NCBI GenBank assembly: GCA_913776615.1
Contig: CAJYPK010000034.1
Span: forward strand, 62,001 to 126,000
Direction of reading: 5' to 3'
Length of the DNA: 64,000 bases
DNA from: an uncultured Hymenobacter sp.
Lineage (GTDB): Bacteria > Bacteroidota > Bacteroidia > Cytophagales > Hymenobacteraceae
The notes below the pieces were generated by a model that made no database searches, was not told the DNA's origin, and saw nothing but the letters and a program-made list of their open reading frames with translations. Shown here piece after piece: positions 15,677-23,420 of this stretch. The position numbers and the translations under genes are program-made. How positions within the stretch are numbered: position 1 is the stretch's first letter; each line of letters opens with the position of its first letter.

Positions 15677-16678
15677 ATGACTGCACCCCTCGCTTACATT
15701 CCCTGGAACGTCTCGCCCATCATTGCCGAAATCGGGCCGCTGCTGCTGCGCTGGTACGGCGTGCTGTTTGCACTGGGCTTCGTTATCGGCTCGTTTGTGC
15801 TCACGCACATTTATAAGGAAGAAAACGTGCGGCCGTACTGGGTCGATGTCATTACCTTCTACATGGTGGTAGGCACGGTGCTGGGGGCGCGGCTGGGCCA
15901 CGTTTTTTTCTACGACTGGGCGTCGTACAAAGAGCACCCGGGCGAGATTCTGAAAATCTGGCACGGCGGATTGGCCTCGCACGGCGCGACCATCGGCATC
16001 TTGCTGGCGGTATTCATTTTCAGTATTCGCAATAAGTTTGACTACCTCTGGGTGCTTGACCGCATCGTCATCGTGGTAGCCATCGGCGGGGCCTGCATCC
16101 GGCTGGGCAACCTCATGAACTCTGAAATCGTGGGCAAGCCGACCGACGTGCCATGGGCCTTCGTGTTTCCACGCGATACCGAGCACCTGCAAGCACCCGT
16201 GACGCCGCTGCCCCCCGGGGCCGTACTGGTGCAGCGCAGCCGCCTGCCCAACGGCGAGGAAAGCACCGAAGTGCTACCCGCCGGCACCACCCCTACCCCC
16301 ACCATGGAAATGGCCGTGCCGCGCCACCCCACCCAGATTTACGAGTCGCTGTTTTGCATCTTCCTGCTTGTGCTGCTCTACAGCCTCTGGAATAAGTACA
16401 AGGAGCGCACGCCACGCGGCCTGCTCTTTGGCCTGTTCGTGGTGCTGTTATTCTCCTTCCGCATCTTGGTTGAATTCCTGAAGGAAAATCAGGTTTCGCA
16501 GGAGAGCGGCATCATCGCGCAATACCACCTTAATATCGGGCAGTTGCTCAGTATCCCGTTCATTCTCATTGGGCTGTGGGTGCTGCTACGTGCCGGCAAA
16601 GACCCCAAGAACCCCTACGGCTACGCCCCGCGCGGCCTCACCGAAGAGGAGGCCGCCGCCCTTCAGCCCAAGCGCTAG
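15677..16678 (+). CDS. lgt: Prolipoprotein diacylglyceryl transferase
   Basis: Transfers diacylglycerol from phosphatidylglycerol to the lipobox cysteine of prolipoproteins at the inner membrane, the first step in making lipoproteins such as those predicted at 22105 and 38813. 333 residues, about seven membrane segments. The family signature is CIRLGNLMNSEIVGKPT, and the early HGGLASHGATIG carries the essential His-Gly region. A periplasmic insertion near residues 170-215 (rich in P, S and T, ending in TPTPTMEMAVPRHPTQIYES) makes it longer than E. coli Lgt; such insertions occur in Bacteroidota. Own promoter candidate upstream. Confidence 0.95.
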   Translation: MTAPLAYIPWNVSPIIAEIGPLLLRWYGVLFALGFVIGSFVLTHIYKEENVRPYWVDVITFYMVVGTVLGARLGHVFFYDWASYKEHPGEILKIWHGGLASHGATIGILLAVFIFSIRNKFDYLWVLDRIVIVVAIGGACIRLGNLMNSEIVGKPTDVPWAFVFPRDTEHLQAPVTPLPPGAVLVQRSRLPNGEESTEVLPAGTTPTPTMEMAVPRHPTQIYESLFCIFLLVLLYSLWNKYKERTPRGLLFGLFVVLLFSFRILVEFLKENQVSQESGIIAQYHLNIGQLLSIPFILIGLWVLLRAGKDPKNPYGYAPRGLTEEEAAALQPKR

Positions 16679-16700
16679 CCGCACACTAGCCCCCAAAGTC

Positions 16701-16765
16701 ACTTATCCCACCGCCGGGAATGCGAAGCTTCTGCCGAAGCTCACGCTCCCGGCGGTGGGATAAGT
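16701..16765. repeat. Perfect 19-bp inverted repeat after lgt
   Basis: ACTTATCCCACCGCCGGGA (16701-16719) pairs exactly with its complement at 16747-16765. The 27-base loop is itself partly self-complementary (GCGAAGCTT … AAGCTCACGC). No T run follows on either strand, so it is closer in style to the other intergenic repeat pairs than to a classic terminator, though it could still stop lgt transcription. Confidence 0.85.
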
Positions 16766-17167
16766 AGCTTTAGACGTTTCCATTCGTGCTTCGCCTCGGC
16801 TACAGCGCGGGCCGGGCAACCAATTTTTCAATCTTTATTACCACCATAAACGCAATGCGATAAGTCACTGGTTTACTGCTGGTAGTCGCACTCAGCAAAT
16901 TAGGTTCTTTAGGCGCTACAGCAACCCTTTGGCCTCTGTTATAAAAAATATACAAAAGCTTGCTAATACATTTTTCATGGCTAATGTTTGCAGCCAGTTT
17001 CATCCATATAACTGCAACATTATTGTAACAGGTTACCAGATGGATGCTACCTACTTGCTAAGCCCAGGGTTGGCAGCCCGCCTTTCTATGCGATGGTCGA
17101 TTAGGCCGTTGGTTACAACCCCAAATACCAAGAAAGTGCTGAAGAAGGCACAATTCAACCAAAACCC
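16766..17167. other. AT-richer gap without a supportable gene
   Basis: Together with the repeat this makes a 489-base gap. GC content drops sharply against the flanking genes. Short open frames exist on both strands (16800-17003 minus, 16929-17171 plus from a TTG codon) but neither has a recognisable domain or coherent composition. The region probably holds the promoter for the small secreted protein at 17168 and may be decayed sequence at the edge of an acquired segment. Confidence 0.35.
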
Positions 17168-17428
17168 ATGAAAAAGTTTGTATTATTAGCCGCCATCGCC
17201 TGCGGTATTTCATTTACCGGAAACGCTACTACCCTCAAAACAGGAGTGGCGAAAACTATTAAAAAGTCAGCGGTAAGTACTAAATTGGCTAGCCCTTTGC
17301 GCATTCAGTTTTTGTATGAGATGGAATTTACTTGCGAGGGACAGGGATGGACAATTCCAGTTGTCGGTTACACACAAGAAGAAATGCTTAACACCTACTT
17401 CTTCTATCTTGATCATTTAGATTGCTAA
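17168..17428 (+). CDS. Small secreted peptide of unknown function
   Basis: 86 residues. A clear signal peptide (MKKFVLLAAIACGISFTGNA) is followed by a basic stretch (LKTGVAKTIKKSAVSTK) and an acidic, aromatic C-terminal half with two cysteines, one in FTCEGQGW and one as the final residue (…YLDHLDC). The spacing would allow one disulphide. I do not recognise the family. The gene is AT-richer than its neighbours and has its own terminator, then two GLPGLI genes and an outer-membrane receptor gene on the same strand, so it could be a secreted partner of that module. Confidence 0.6.
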   Translation: MKKFVLLAAIACGISFTGNATTLKTGVAKTIKKSAVSTKLASPLRIQFLYEMEFTCEGQGWTIPVVGYTQEEMLNTYFFYLDHLDC

Positions 17429-17436
17429 TAACTGAA

Positions 17437-17493
17437 TAGTTACGTCGACTCTAGACTAAAAAGGCTTAGTCGACGTAACTACGGTTAATTTTT
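17437..17493 (+). terminator. Rho-independent terminator after the small peptide gene
   Basis: TAGTTACGTCGACT (17437-17450) and its exact complement (17468-17481) form a 14-bp stem with a 17-base loop, followed by CGGTTAATTTTTTT. It separates the peptide gene from the first GLPGLI gene or attenuates read-through. Confidence 0.85.
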
Positions 17494-17542
17494 TTAATAA
17501 GAAAATTTAATCAAAATATAAATTATCTAAAATTTACATAAA

Positions 17543-18379
17543 ATGAATTTAATTAAACACATCTGCTTAATACCAAGTATTTTTCTTTCATTTTCTCAAA
17601 TAAATGATAATAAATCACCTATTTGCCTACGTGCAGTATATCAATTAGATTATAAGCTAGATTCTGCTGTAACTACGCCTAAGCAGATCCGAATGATTTT
17701 ACGCGTGAGTAATGGCATTTCCCGGTTTCAAAGCACTGGAATGCACCTCTTTGATAGTATCTACGTGAATCTAAGCGGCGTTTCTGACAAAGAGCGAATA
17801 CAGAAATCTGCTGATGCGACCCGTAAAGAGGGTAAAAATGAATTTCGCTACACTATTTTAAAAGAGTCGGCGAAAAATTTGGTCTCCTATCACGACAATA
17901 TCAATTCCGAAGATTATCAGTACAAGGAAAAGCAACCCCTATTTACCTGGCGTATCACCTCGGCCAAAAAGACGATTGCCGGCCACGAGTGTCAGCAGGC
18001 GTACACGGCCTTCGGCGGGCGCACGTGGGAGGCTTGGTTTGCGCGTGATGTGCCCGTCAGCGACGGGCCGTACAAGTTTTACGGCCTGCCCGGCCTCATT
18101 CTGCAAGTGCGTGACACCCACGACAACTGGGTGTTCTCCCTGCTCTGCCTCGATACTAATCCGCAGCCATTCAATGCCGCAATCGATACAGGAGCACTGC
18201 TAGCAGCTAAATCCTCGGCACCCGTCATCACCAAGGAGAAATTTCAGCAAGCCAAGCTCAATGACGAGTTAACGTTTGTAGACCGGATGATGGCTCATGG
18301 TAACCAAGTTCCTGAGAGTCTACGCCAGAACTATATGCAATCGCTAAAGCGCCGCAACAATCCGTTGGAGTTGCATTAA
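17543..18379 (+). CDS. GLPGLI family protein, copy 1
   Basis: 278 residues. Signal-peptide-like start (MNLIKHICLIPSIFLSFSQ), then the family core: YQLDYKLDS near the N-terminus, TWRITSAKKTIAGHECQQAY, and the name motif in FYGLPGLILQVRDTHDNW. GLPGLI proteins are Bacteroidota-specific, predicted secreted beta-rich proteins whose role is unknown. The first half is AT-rich (like the small peptide gene), whereas the stretch 17960-18170 is GC-rich and nearly identical at DNA level to the same part of copy 2, including most silent positions, which points to gene conversion. 55 bases before copy 2. Confidence 0.9.
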   Translation: MNLIKHICLIPSIFLSFSQINDNKSPICLRAVYQLDYKLDSAVTTPKQIRMILRVSNGISRFQSTGMHLFDSIYVNLSGVSDKERIQKSADATRKEGKNEFRYTILKESAKNLVSYHDNINSEDYQYKEKQPLFTWRITSAKKTIAGHECQQAYTAFGGRTWEAWFARDVPVSDGPYKFYGLPGLILQVRDTHDNWVFSLLCLDTNPQPFNAAIDTGALLAAKSSAPVITKEKFQQAKLNDELTFVDRMMAHGNQVPESLRQNYMQSLKRRNNPLELH

Positions 18380-18434
18380 TCAAATTGATTACAAAAACAG
18401 CAAGCTTTACAGCAGTTGCTTGAATTCCTGACAC

Positions 18435-19289
18435 ATGCTAAAGGCCATAATTAAACTAAATTCCATTGCATTACTGCTACTTCTACCAAAGGCTATCAAT
18501 GCCCAACAGGCCCCTACTACCGGTTCGGCTGCTTGCCTGCGCGCAATTTATCAATTAGACTATAAGCTTGATTCAGCCATTGGTACTCCTAAGCGAGTGC
18601 GAATGGCCTTGCGCGTAAGCAATGGCGTTTCCCGATTCCAAAATGCTGGTATCCAGCTTCTGGATAGTGTTTATACTAGCTCAACTGGCATCCCTGAACA
18701 GGAACGTTTACAAAAATCATTCAACGTACTACGTAAGGGTGGTAAGAATGAGTTTCAATATACTATTCTAAAAGAGCCAGCGAAGAATCTGGTGTCTTAC
18801 CACGACAATATTCATTCAGAAGGCTACCAGTACCAGGAAAAGCCGCTCCTGTTCACTTGGCGCATTACGCCGGCTAAAAAGACGATTGCTGGCCACGAGT
18901 GCCAGCAGGCGTACACGGCCTTCGGCGGGCGCACGTGGGAGGCCTGGTTTGCGCGTGATGTGCCCGTCAGCGACGGGCCGTACAAGTTTTACGGCTTGCC
19001 CGGCCTCATCCTGCAAGTGCGCGACACCCACGACCACTGGGTGTTCTCCCTGCTCTGCCTCGATACTAATCCCAGCCCGTTCGATGTTACCGTTGGTACG
19101 GGGGCGCCGTTCGCGGCCAGTTTTTCGGCACCCGTCATCACCAAGGCAAAGTTTTTAAAGGCCAAGCTCAACGATGACTTGACGTTTATGGATCGGATGT
19201 TGGCGGCGGGTAATAAAGTGCCGGAGAGTATGCAAAAGGATTACTACGCCGAGCTAAAGCGCCGCAATAATCCGCTGGAGCGGCAATAA
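18435..19289 (+). CDS. GLPGLI family protein, copy 2
   Basis: 284 residues with a signal peptide ending near NAQQAP. Same architecture as copy 1: YQLDYKLDS, TWRITPAKKTIAGHECQQAY, FYGLPGLILQVRDTHDHW, and a C-terminal KRRNNPLE shared with copy 1. N-terminal halves differ at many silent and coding positions while the core is almost the same, so the pair arose by tandem duplication with later homogenisation of the core. The next gene, an outer-membrane receptor-like protein, begins only eight bases after the stop, so the two are surely co-transcribed and probably coupled. Function unknown. Confidence 0.9.
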   Translation: MLKAIIKLNSIALLLLLPKAINAQQAPTTGSAACLRAIYQLDYKLDSAIGTPKRVRMALRVSNGVSRFQNAGIQLLDSVYTSSTGIPEQERLQKSFNVLRKGGKNEFQYTILKEPAKNLVSYHDNIHSEGYQYQEKPLLFTWRITPAKKTIAGHECQQAYTAFGGRTWEAWFARDVPVSDGPYKFYGLPGLILQVRDTHDHWVFSLLCLDTNPSPFDVTVGTGAPFAASFSAPVITKAKFLKAKLNDDLTFMDRMLAAGNKVPESMQKDYYAELKRRNNPLERQ

Positions 19290-19297
19290 TTTACACC

Positions 19298-22012
19298 GTG
19301 CGGGCTTTCAAAAAATCGGCAAGTTTCGCGTTTCTCCCGGGGTTGCTGGGGGGCTTGGCCGTGGCTGTCCCGCGCCCGGCAGCGGCCCAGACTATCCTGA
19401 GCGGTACCGTGCGCAACGCAGCCGGCCAGCCGCTGGCCGGGGTACTGCTCGAAGCCGAAACGAAGGCCCAGCCGCCAGCCACGGCTTTCGTAATCTCGGC
19501 CGCCGATGGTAGCTTCCGGCTAACGCTGCCCGTCGTCGTGGCCGGCGACTCGGTGTACCTGCACGCCCGGGCGCTGGGCTACGCCGAGCAGCTGCGGCGC
19601 CTGGCGGGCCGCAGCCAGCCCCTGGCGCTGACGCTGCAAGCCAAGGCGGCGGCGCTGCACGAGGTCACCGTGCGGGGCACGCCCATTACCAAGCACCGCG
19701 ATACGCTCAGCTACACGGTTAGCTCCTTCACCGGGAAGCAGGACCGGGTCATTGCCGACGTACTGAAAAAGATGCCGGGTATTGAGGTCGATGCCGAGGG
19801 ACGCATTTCGTACGAGGGCAGCCCCATCAGTAAGTTTTACATCAACGGGCAAAACTTATTGGATGGCCGCTATACGCTGGCCAGCAACAACCTGCCCGCT
19901 GAAGCCGTGCAGAGCGTGCAGGTATTGGAGCGCCACCAGCCCATTCAGGCCCTGGGGGGCCTGGCCCGCCCGGCAGAGGCCGCTCTCAACCTACAACTAA
20001 AGAAGAAAGTCACTACTACCGGGCAGGCGCAGCTAGGAGCCGGCGGGGGACCAGACCCGCTGGGCGCGCTGGGGAGCGCCAACCTCTCGCCCATGCTTTT
20101 TACGGGTCGCCTCCAACTGCTCGACACGTACCAGGCCAATAATACAGGCCAGGACGTGGGCACGCAGCTCCAATCGCTGACCGAAGCCGACCTGCCGCGC
20201 AGCGGCGAGCCCCGCAGCCAGCCGCCTGATCTCACGCACGTCGTCAGTCTGGGCCGGGCACCGGTGGCCGCCAACCGCTACTTACTCAACCAGGTGCAGC
20301 TGCTGAGCGCCAACCACCTGGTACCCATCGGAGCCGAAAATCAACTGCGGGTAAATGCCTCCTACCTGCACGACCGCCAAACGGCGCGGGGCCGCACGCT
20401 GACGCAGTTTTTGCTACCCAACGGCCAAACCGTAAGCCTGACCGAGGACAAGGCCAACCACGCGACCCGCAACAACCTGCTTACCGACTTGACCTTTACC
20501 AAAAACGTCAAGGCTTACTACCTCAACAACGTATTGAGTCTCGATGGCCGCTGGGACTCGCAAACCGGAGATATTTACCGCCCCGAAACCGGACTGCGCC
20601 TGGCCCAGGCAGCCCGCACGCCGTTCCTGAACGTGAGCAACCGACTGGGGCTGGCGCGCCCGCTGGGCCGGGGGCGTTTGCTTCAGCTTTCGTCGCTTGT
20701 ACGCTTTAGTAATAGTCCGCAGCAGCTGGCCGTAAGTCCGGGGCCATTTGCGCCACTGTTGTCAGCGGGCGTACCCTACGACTCGGCCCAGCAACAAGTC
20801 CGGCTAGCGACTTTTTTCACTAGTAATACGGCGGGGCTTACGTTCAGCCGGGGTAATTGGGACTACTCGGGGCAGGCGGGTTTTTGGCAGGAGATTCAGC
20901 AGCTTACCTCGGCCCTGACTACTACCGGGCCGCCCGCTCCCGCTGGCCTACCGCTACGGGGCGACCTGCGCTGGTACCGCAGTCGCTACTACCTGGAGCC
21001 GGGCCTGAGTCGCAAAGCCACTGCCTGGAGTCTCAATCTCCGCTCGCCGTTGAGCTATTACTACCTCCGGGCCACCGACGCGGCGCTCGGGGTAGGCCAG
21101 CGCCTGGCCGCCTTGGTAGCCGAGCCGAGCGTTAGCCTCACCCGCTCGCTGGGGCCGCACTGGCGCGTATCGGCCGATGCGGGGTTGAGTACGACGTTTG
21201 GCGACATCAGCCAACTGAGCTACGCGTACTTGCTGCGCGACTACCGCACCTTGCAACGCAATGAGGCGCCCCTGGCCCGCACCCAAACGCAGCGCTACGC
21301 GGGGGGCTTCTACTTTCAGGATCCGCTCAGCTCGCGGTTCTTATACGCCAATTATACGTTTACCAATGCGCTTAGCAACCGACTCTACAGCAGCGAGGTA
21401 GCGGCCAGCGGCGCGCTTATTACCGTGGCCCTCGACCATCCTAACTGGGCCACCGCGCACTTGGCGCAAGCCACGTTCAGCCAATTTGTCAGTCCGCTCA
21501 AAACCAACCTAAGCCTGCAAGCGCTCGGCAACTGGCGGCGGCAGCCGCAGGTGTTGAACGGCCAGCTCACCGACACCCGCACCCAGGTGGGTACGGCCAG
21601 CCTCAAGGCCAGCGTATCGGCCTTTGCGTGGGGGAGCCTGGAGGGGCGCGCCAGCCTTAGTGCCCTGCGCAGCCAGCTGACCGAGGGCCCTACCCTACCC
21701 ACGGCCTTTGTGCAGGAGCACCAAGCCAGCTTCAGCTTGTTCCCGGTGAATAGTCACCAATTCACCCTCAGCGCCGATTATTACGCTAGTCGGGGCCCGG
21801 CTCCGGCCGTGCGTGCCGGCTTTGCCGACCTGCTCTACCGCTACACCCTCACGCGGGCCAAGGGCCGCAAAATTGACTTAGAGCTGCGCTGGGCGAATAT
21901 TTTCAACACCCGGCAGTACCAGGCTAGCTTTATCAATCCGTTTCAGCTAGCCCAGACCACTTATGAGCTGCGCCCGGCCCAGGTGCTGGCCCAGGCGCGC
22001 ATGTCACTGTAG
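19298..22012 (+). CDS. TonB-dependent-receptor-like outer membrane protein with N-terminal carboxypeptidase-like domain
   Basis: 904 residues from a GTG start eight bases after the GLPGLI gene. Signal peptide ends at PAAAQ. Residues about 30-110 form a CarboxypepD_reg-like beta-sandwich (GTVRNAAGQPLAGVLLEAET … ADGSFRLTLP). A plug-like domain follows (DTLSYTVSSFTGKQDRVIAD, VLKKMPGIEVDAEGRI, FYINGQNLLDGRY), and the rest is amphipathic beta strands of an outer-membrane barrel, ending with a conventional strand near the C-terminus. This layout matches barrel proteins often found beside GLPGLI genes. Whether it uses TonB is unclear: I see no obvious TonB box. GC-rich, unlike the AT-rich start of this cluster. 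Cargo unknown. Confidence 0.88.
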   Translation: MRAFKKSASFAFLPGLLGGLAVAVPRPAAAQTILSGTVRNAAGQPLAGVLLEAETKAQPPATAFVISAADGSFRLTLPVVVAGDSVYLHARALGYAEQLRRLAGRSQPLALTLQAKAAALHEVTVRGTPITKHRDTLSYTVSSFTGKQDRVIADVLKKMPGIEVDAEGRISYEGSPISKFYINGQNLLDGRYTLASNNLPAEAVQSVQVLERHQPIQALGGLARPAEAALNLQLKKKVTTTGQAQLGAGGGPDPLGALGSANLSPMLFTGRLQLLDTYQANNTGQDVGTQLQSLTEADLPRSGEPRSQPPDLTHVVSLGRAPVAANRYLLNQVQLLSANHLVPIGAENQLRVNASYLHDRQTARGRTLTQFLLPNGQTVSLTEDKANHATRNNLLTDLTFTKNVKAYYLNNVLSLDGRWDSQTGDIYRPETGLRLAQAARTPFLNVSNRLGLARPLGRGRLLQLSSLVRFSNSPQQLAVSPGPFAPLLSAGVPYDSAQQQVRLATFFTSNTAGLTFSRGNWDYSGQAGFWQEIQQLTSALTTTGPPAPAGLPLRGDLRWYRSRYYLEPGLSRKATAWSLNLRSPLSYYYLRATDAALGVGQRLAALVAEPSVSLTRSLGPHWRVSADAGLSTTFGDISQLSYAYLLRDYRTLQRNEAPLARTQTQRYAGGFYFQDPLSSRFLYANYTFTNALSNRLYSSEVAASGALITVALDHPNWATAHLAQATFSQFVSPLKTNLSLQALGNWRRQPQVLNGQLTDTRTQVGTASLKASVSAFAWGSLEGRASLSALRSQLTEGPTLPTAFVQEHQASFSLFPVNSHQFTLSADYYASRGPAPAVRAGFADLLYRYTLTRAKGRKIDLELRWANIFNTRQYQASFINPFQLAQTTYELRPAQVLAQARMSL

Positions 22013-22104
22013 GAGCCACCCGCGGGGCGCAGCGGATGCTTAGCGATGGCGGGCGGGATTCAGACTGAAATCTACAAAAGCCGGCGTGGGGTGGCAGGCA
22101 CCCG

Positions 22105-23007
22105 CTACAAGTCTAGCTCGTACATCGTACCCTGCTCAGTGCTGATGAGCAGCGTATGCTGGTCCTTAAAGGCGGCCCCTTCGGTTTGGCCGGCACCTTT
22201 GAGGCTGATTTGTCGGGGCGTAGCTTTCAAAATATCAGCCCACGTATTACCGTCGAGAATGAATAGCTCCTGGCGGGCCAACAGTACCAGGCGATGACCA
22301 TCGGGCGAGAGCGTCGCGTCGGTAACCTGGCCGGGAATGGCAAGCTTCGTGATCAGCTTAGCGGTGTACGAACCCGGCGTTTCGGGCACGGCGTACACTT
22401 TGCAGGTACTCTCGGTAGCGCGGTCTTTGGTAAACAGGTACACCTGCCCGGCGTGCCACAGGCTGGCCTCGCAGTCGAAGTTGCGCTCTTTTTTGCTGGG
22501 TGGAAACTCCGTCTGGTCGGGGTACTTGAAGTTGATTTTACCTACTTGATCGGGCTGGGCGGGCCGGAAGCGCAGAATGGCCAGGTTCTGGCGGTCGGAA
22601 TTGTTGTTGCCGCAGTCGCCCATGTAGTAGTTGCCGCTATTGTCGCGGCTCAGGCTTTCCCAGTCGTGGTTGGGCGCGCCCAACGTAAACTGTCCCACCT
22701 GCTGGCCAGTAGCATCGACGCGGTACACCACGGACGGCTGGCCATCGTCGCCGAACGTGAAATACGTACCCGCCTCCGGGGCAGGGCACAGGCCCGAGCT
22801 TTCCAGGATGCCATCGGTGAGCTTGCCCACGCGGCGCAGGCCGTCGGCCTGCGCTTCGGATTTATTCGTTTTGTGCGAGCCTTTTTTACCTTTCTTACCC
22901 GGCTTAGCCTGGGTGACGGTCTGGGGCTGGTCGGCCCGGGCTTGCTCATTGGGGGCCGACGAGCAAGCCGCGGTGAGCAGCAGCACGCCCGCCAGCGGAC
23001 GAATCAT
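22105..23007 (-). CDS. Lipoprotein with predicted beta-propeller
   Basis: 300 residues from the ATG at 23007. MIRPLAGVLLLTAAC carries a lipobox (LTAAC, Cys15), so a lipidated periplasmic or surface protein. A linker full of lysine (KPGKKGKKGSHKTNK) leads to a domain with repeated beta motifs such as SSGLCPAPEAGTYFTFGDDG, DWESLSRDNSGNYYMGDCGN and TDATLSPDGHRLVLLARQ, which resembles SdiA-regulated/esterase-like or NHL-type propellers. The DWE(S/A)L and GDCGNNN motifs are typical of a family of such proteins in Bacteroidota of unknown role. Convergent with the receptor gene; transcribed apart from yidD, whose start lies further upstream on the same strand. Confidence 0.7.
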   Translation of the reverse strand: MIRPLAGVLLLTAACSSAPNEQARADQPQTVTQAKPGKKGKKGSHKTNKSEAQADGLRRVGKLTDGILESSGLCPAPEAGTYFTFGDDGQPSVVYRVDATGQQVGQFTLGAPNHDWESLSRDNSGNYYMGDCGNNNSDRQNLAILRFRPAQPDQVGKINFKYPDQTEFPPSKKERNFDCEASLWHAGQVYLFTKDRATESTCKVYAVPETPGSYTAKLITKLAIPGQVTDATLSPDGHRLVLLARQELFILDGNTWADILKATPRQISLKGAGQTEGAAFKDQHTLLISTEQGTMYELDL

Positions 23008-23070
23008 GGTTGGAATACACAGCATAAGCCGCAGTGTACGGCAAAGCCGGCCCGGAAGGCCATATATTCA

Positions 23071-23298
23071 CTATATCTTCAGGTGCCCGGGTACCGGGTC
23101 GTAGCCCGAGCCACCCCACGGGTGGCACCGCCCGAGGCGCCGCAACGCCAGCTTTCCCCCGCGCCAAGCCCCGTACCGGCCAATAGCCTCGGCCGCGTAG
23201 GCCGAGCAGGTGGGCGTGTAGCGGCAGCTCGGCGGCGTGAGCGGCGAGATAAAGAGCTGGTAGAAGCGAACGAGCAGTAGCAACAGGCGGCGAAGCAT
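23071..23298 (-). CDS. yidD: Membrane protein insertion efficiency factor YidD
   Basis: 75 residues, the usual length. The family pattern is complete: FYQLFISPLTPPSCRYTPTC, SAYAAEAIGRYGAWRG, and RLGRCHPWGGSGYDPVP. Assists YidC-mediated membrane protein insertion at the inner face of the cytoplasmic membrane. In many bacteria it sits in the rpmH-rnpA-yidD-yidC cluster; here it is alone, which is common in Bacteroidota. Lies on the same strand as the lipoprotein gene 63 bases downstream. Confidence 0.95.
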   Translation of the reverse strand: MLRRLLLLLVRFYQLFISPLTPPSCRYTPTCSAYAAEAIGRYGAWRGGKLALRRLGRCHPWGGSGYDPVPGHLKI

Positions 23299-23420
23299 CG
23301 GTAAAAGAAGGCGGGGCGGCCGGGTAAAGTTCGGGCCGAACCCGCCCGCCAGCGGCGACTCGGACGGCGCACGCGCCCGGCAACTGTTTTAGCCAGATAT
23401 TGCAGAAATAATTAATTTAT

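Noticed and set aside
16800..17003. 67-codon minus-strand ORF in the gap after lgt
   Set aside because: No domain, no ribosome-binding or promoter support; AT-rich gap gives such frames by chance.
16929..17171. 80-codon plus-strand ORF from TTG overlapping the small peptide gene by ATGA
   Set aside because: The overlap is suggestive, but it needs a TTG start, has no family, and composition changes through it. Kept as not supportable.
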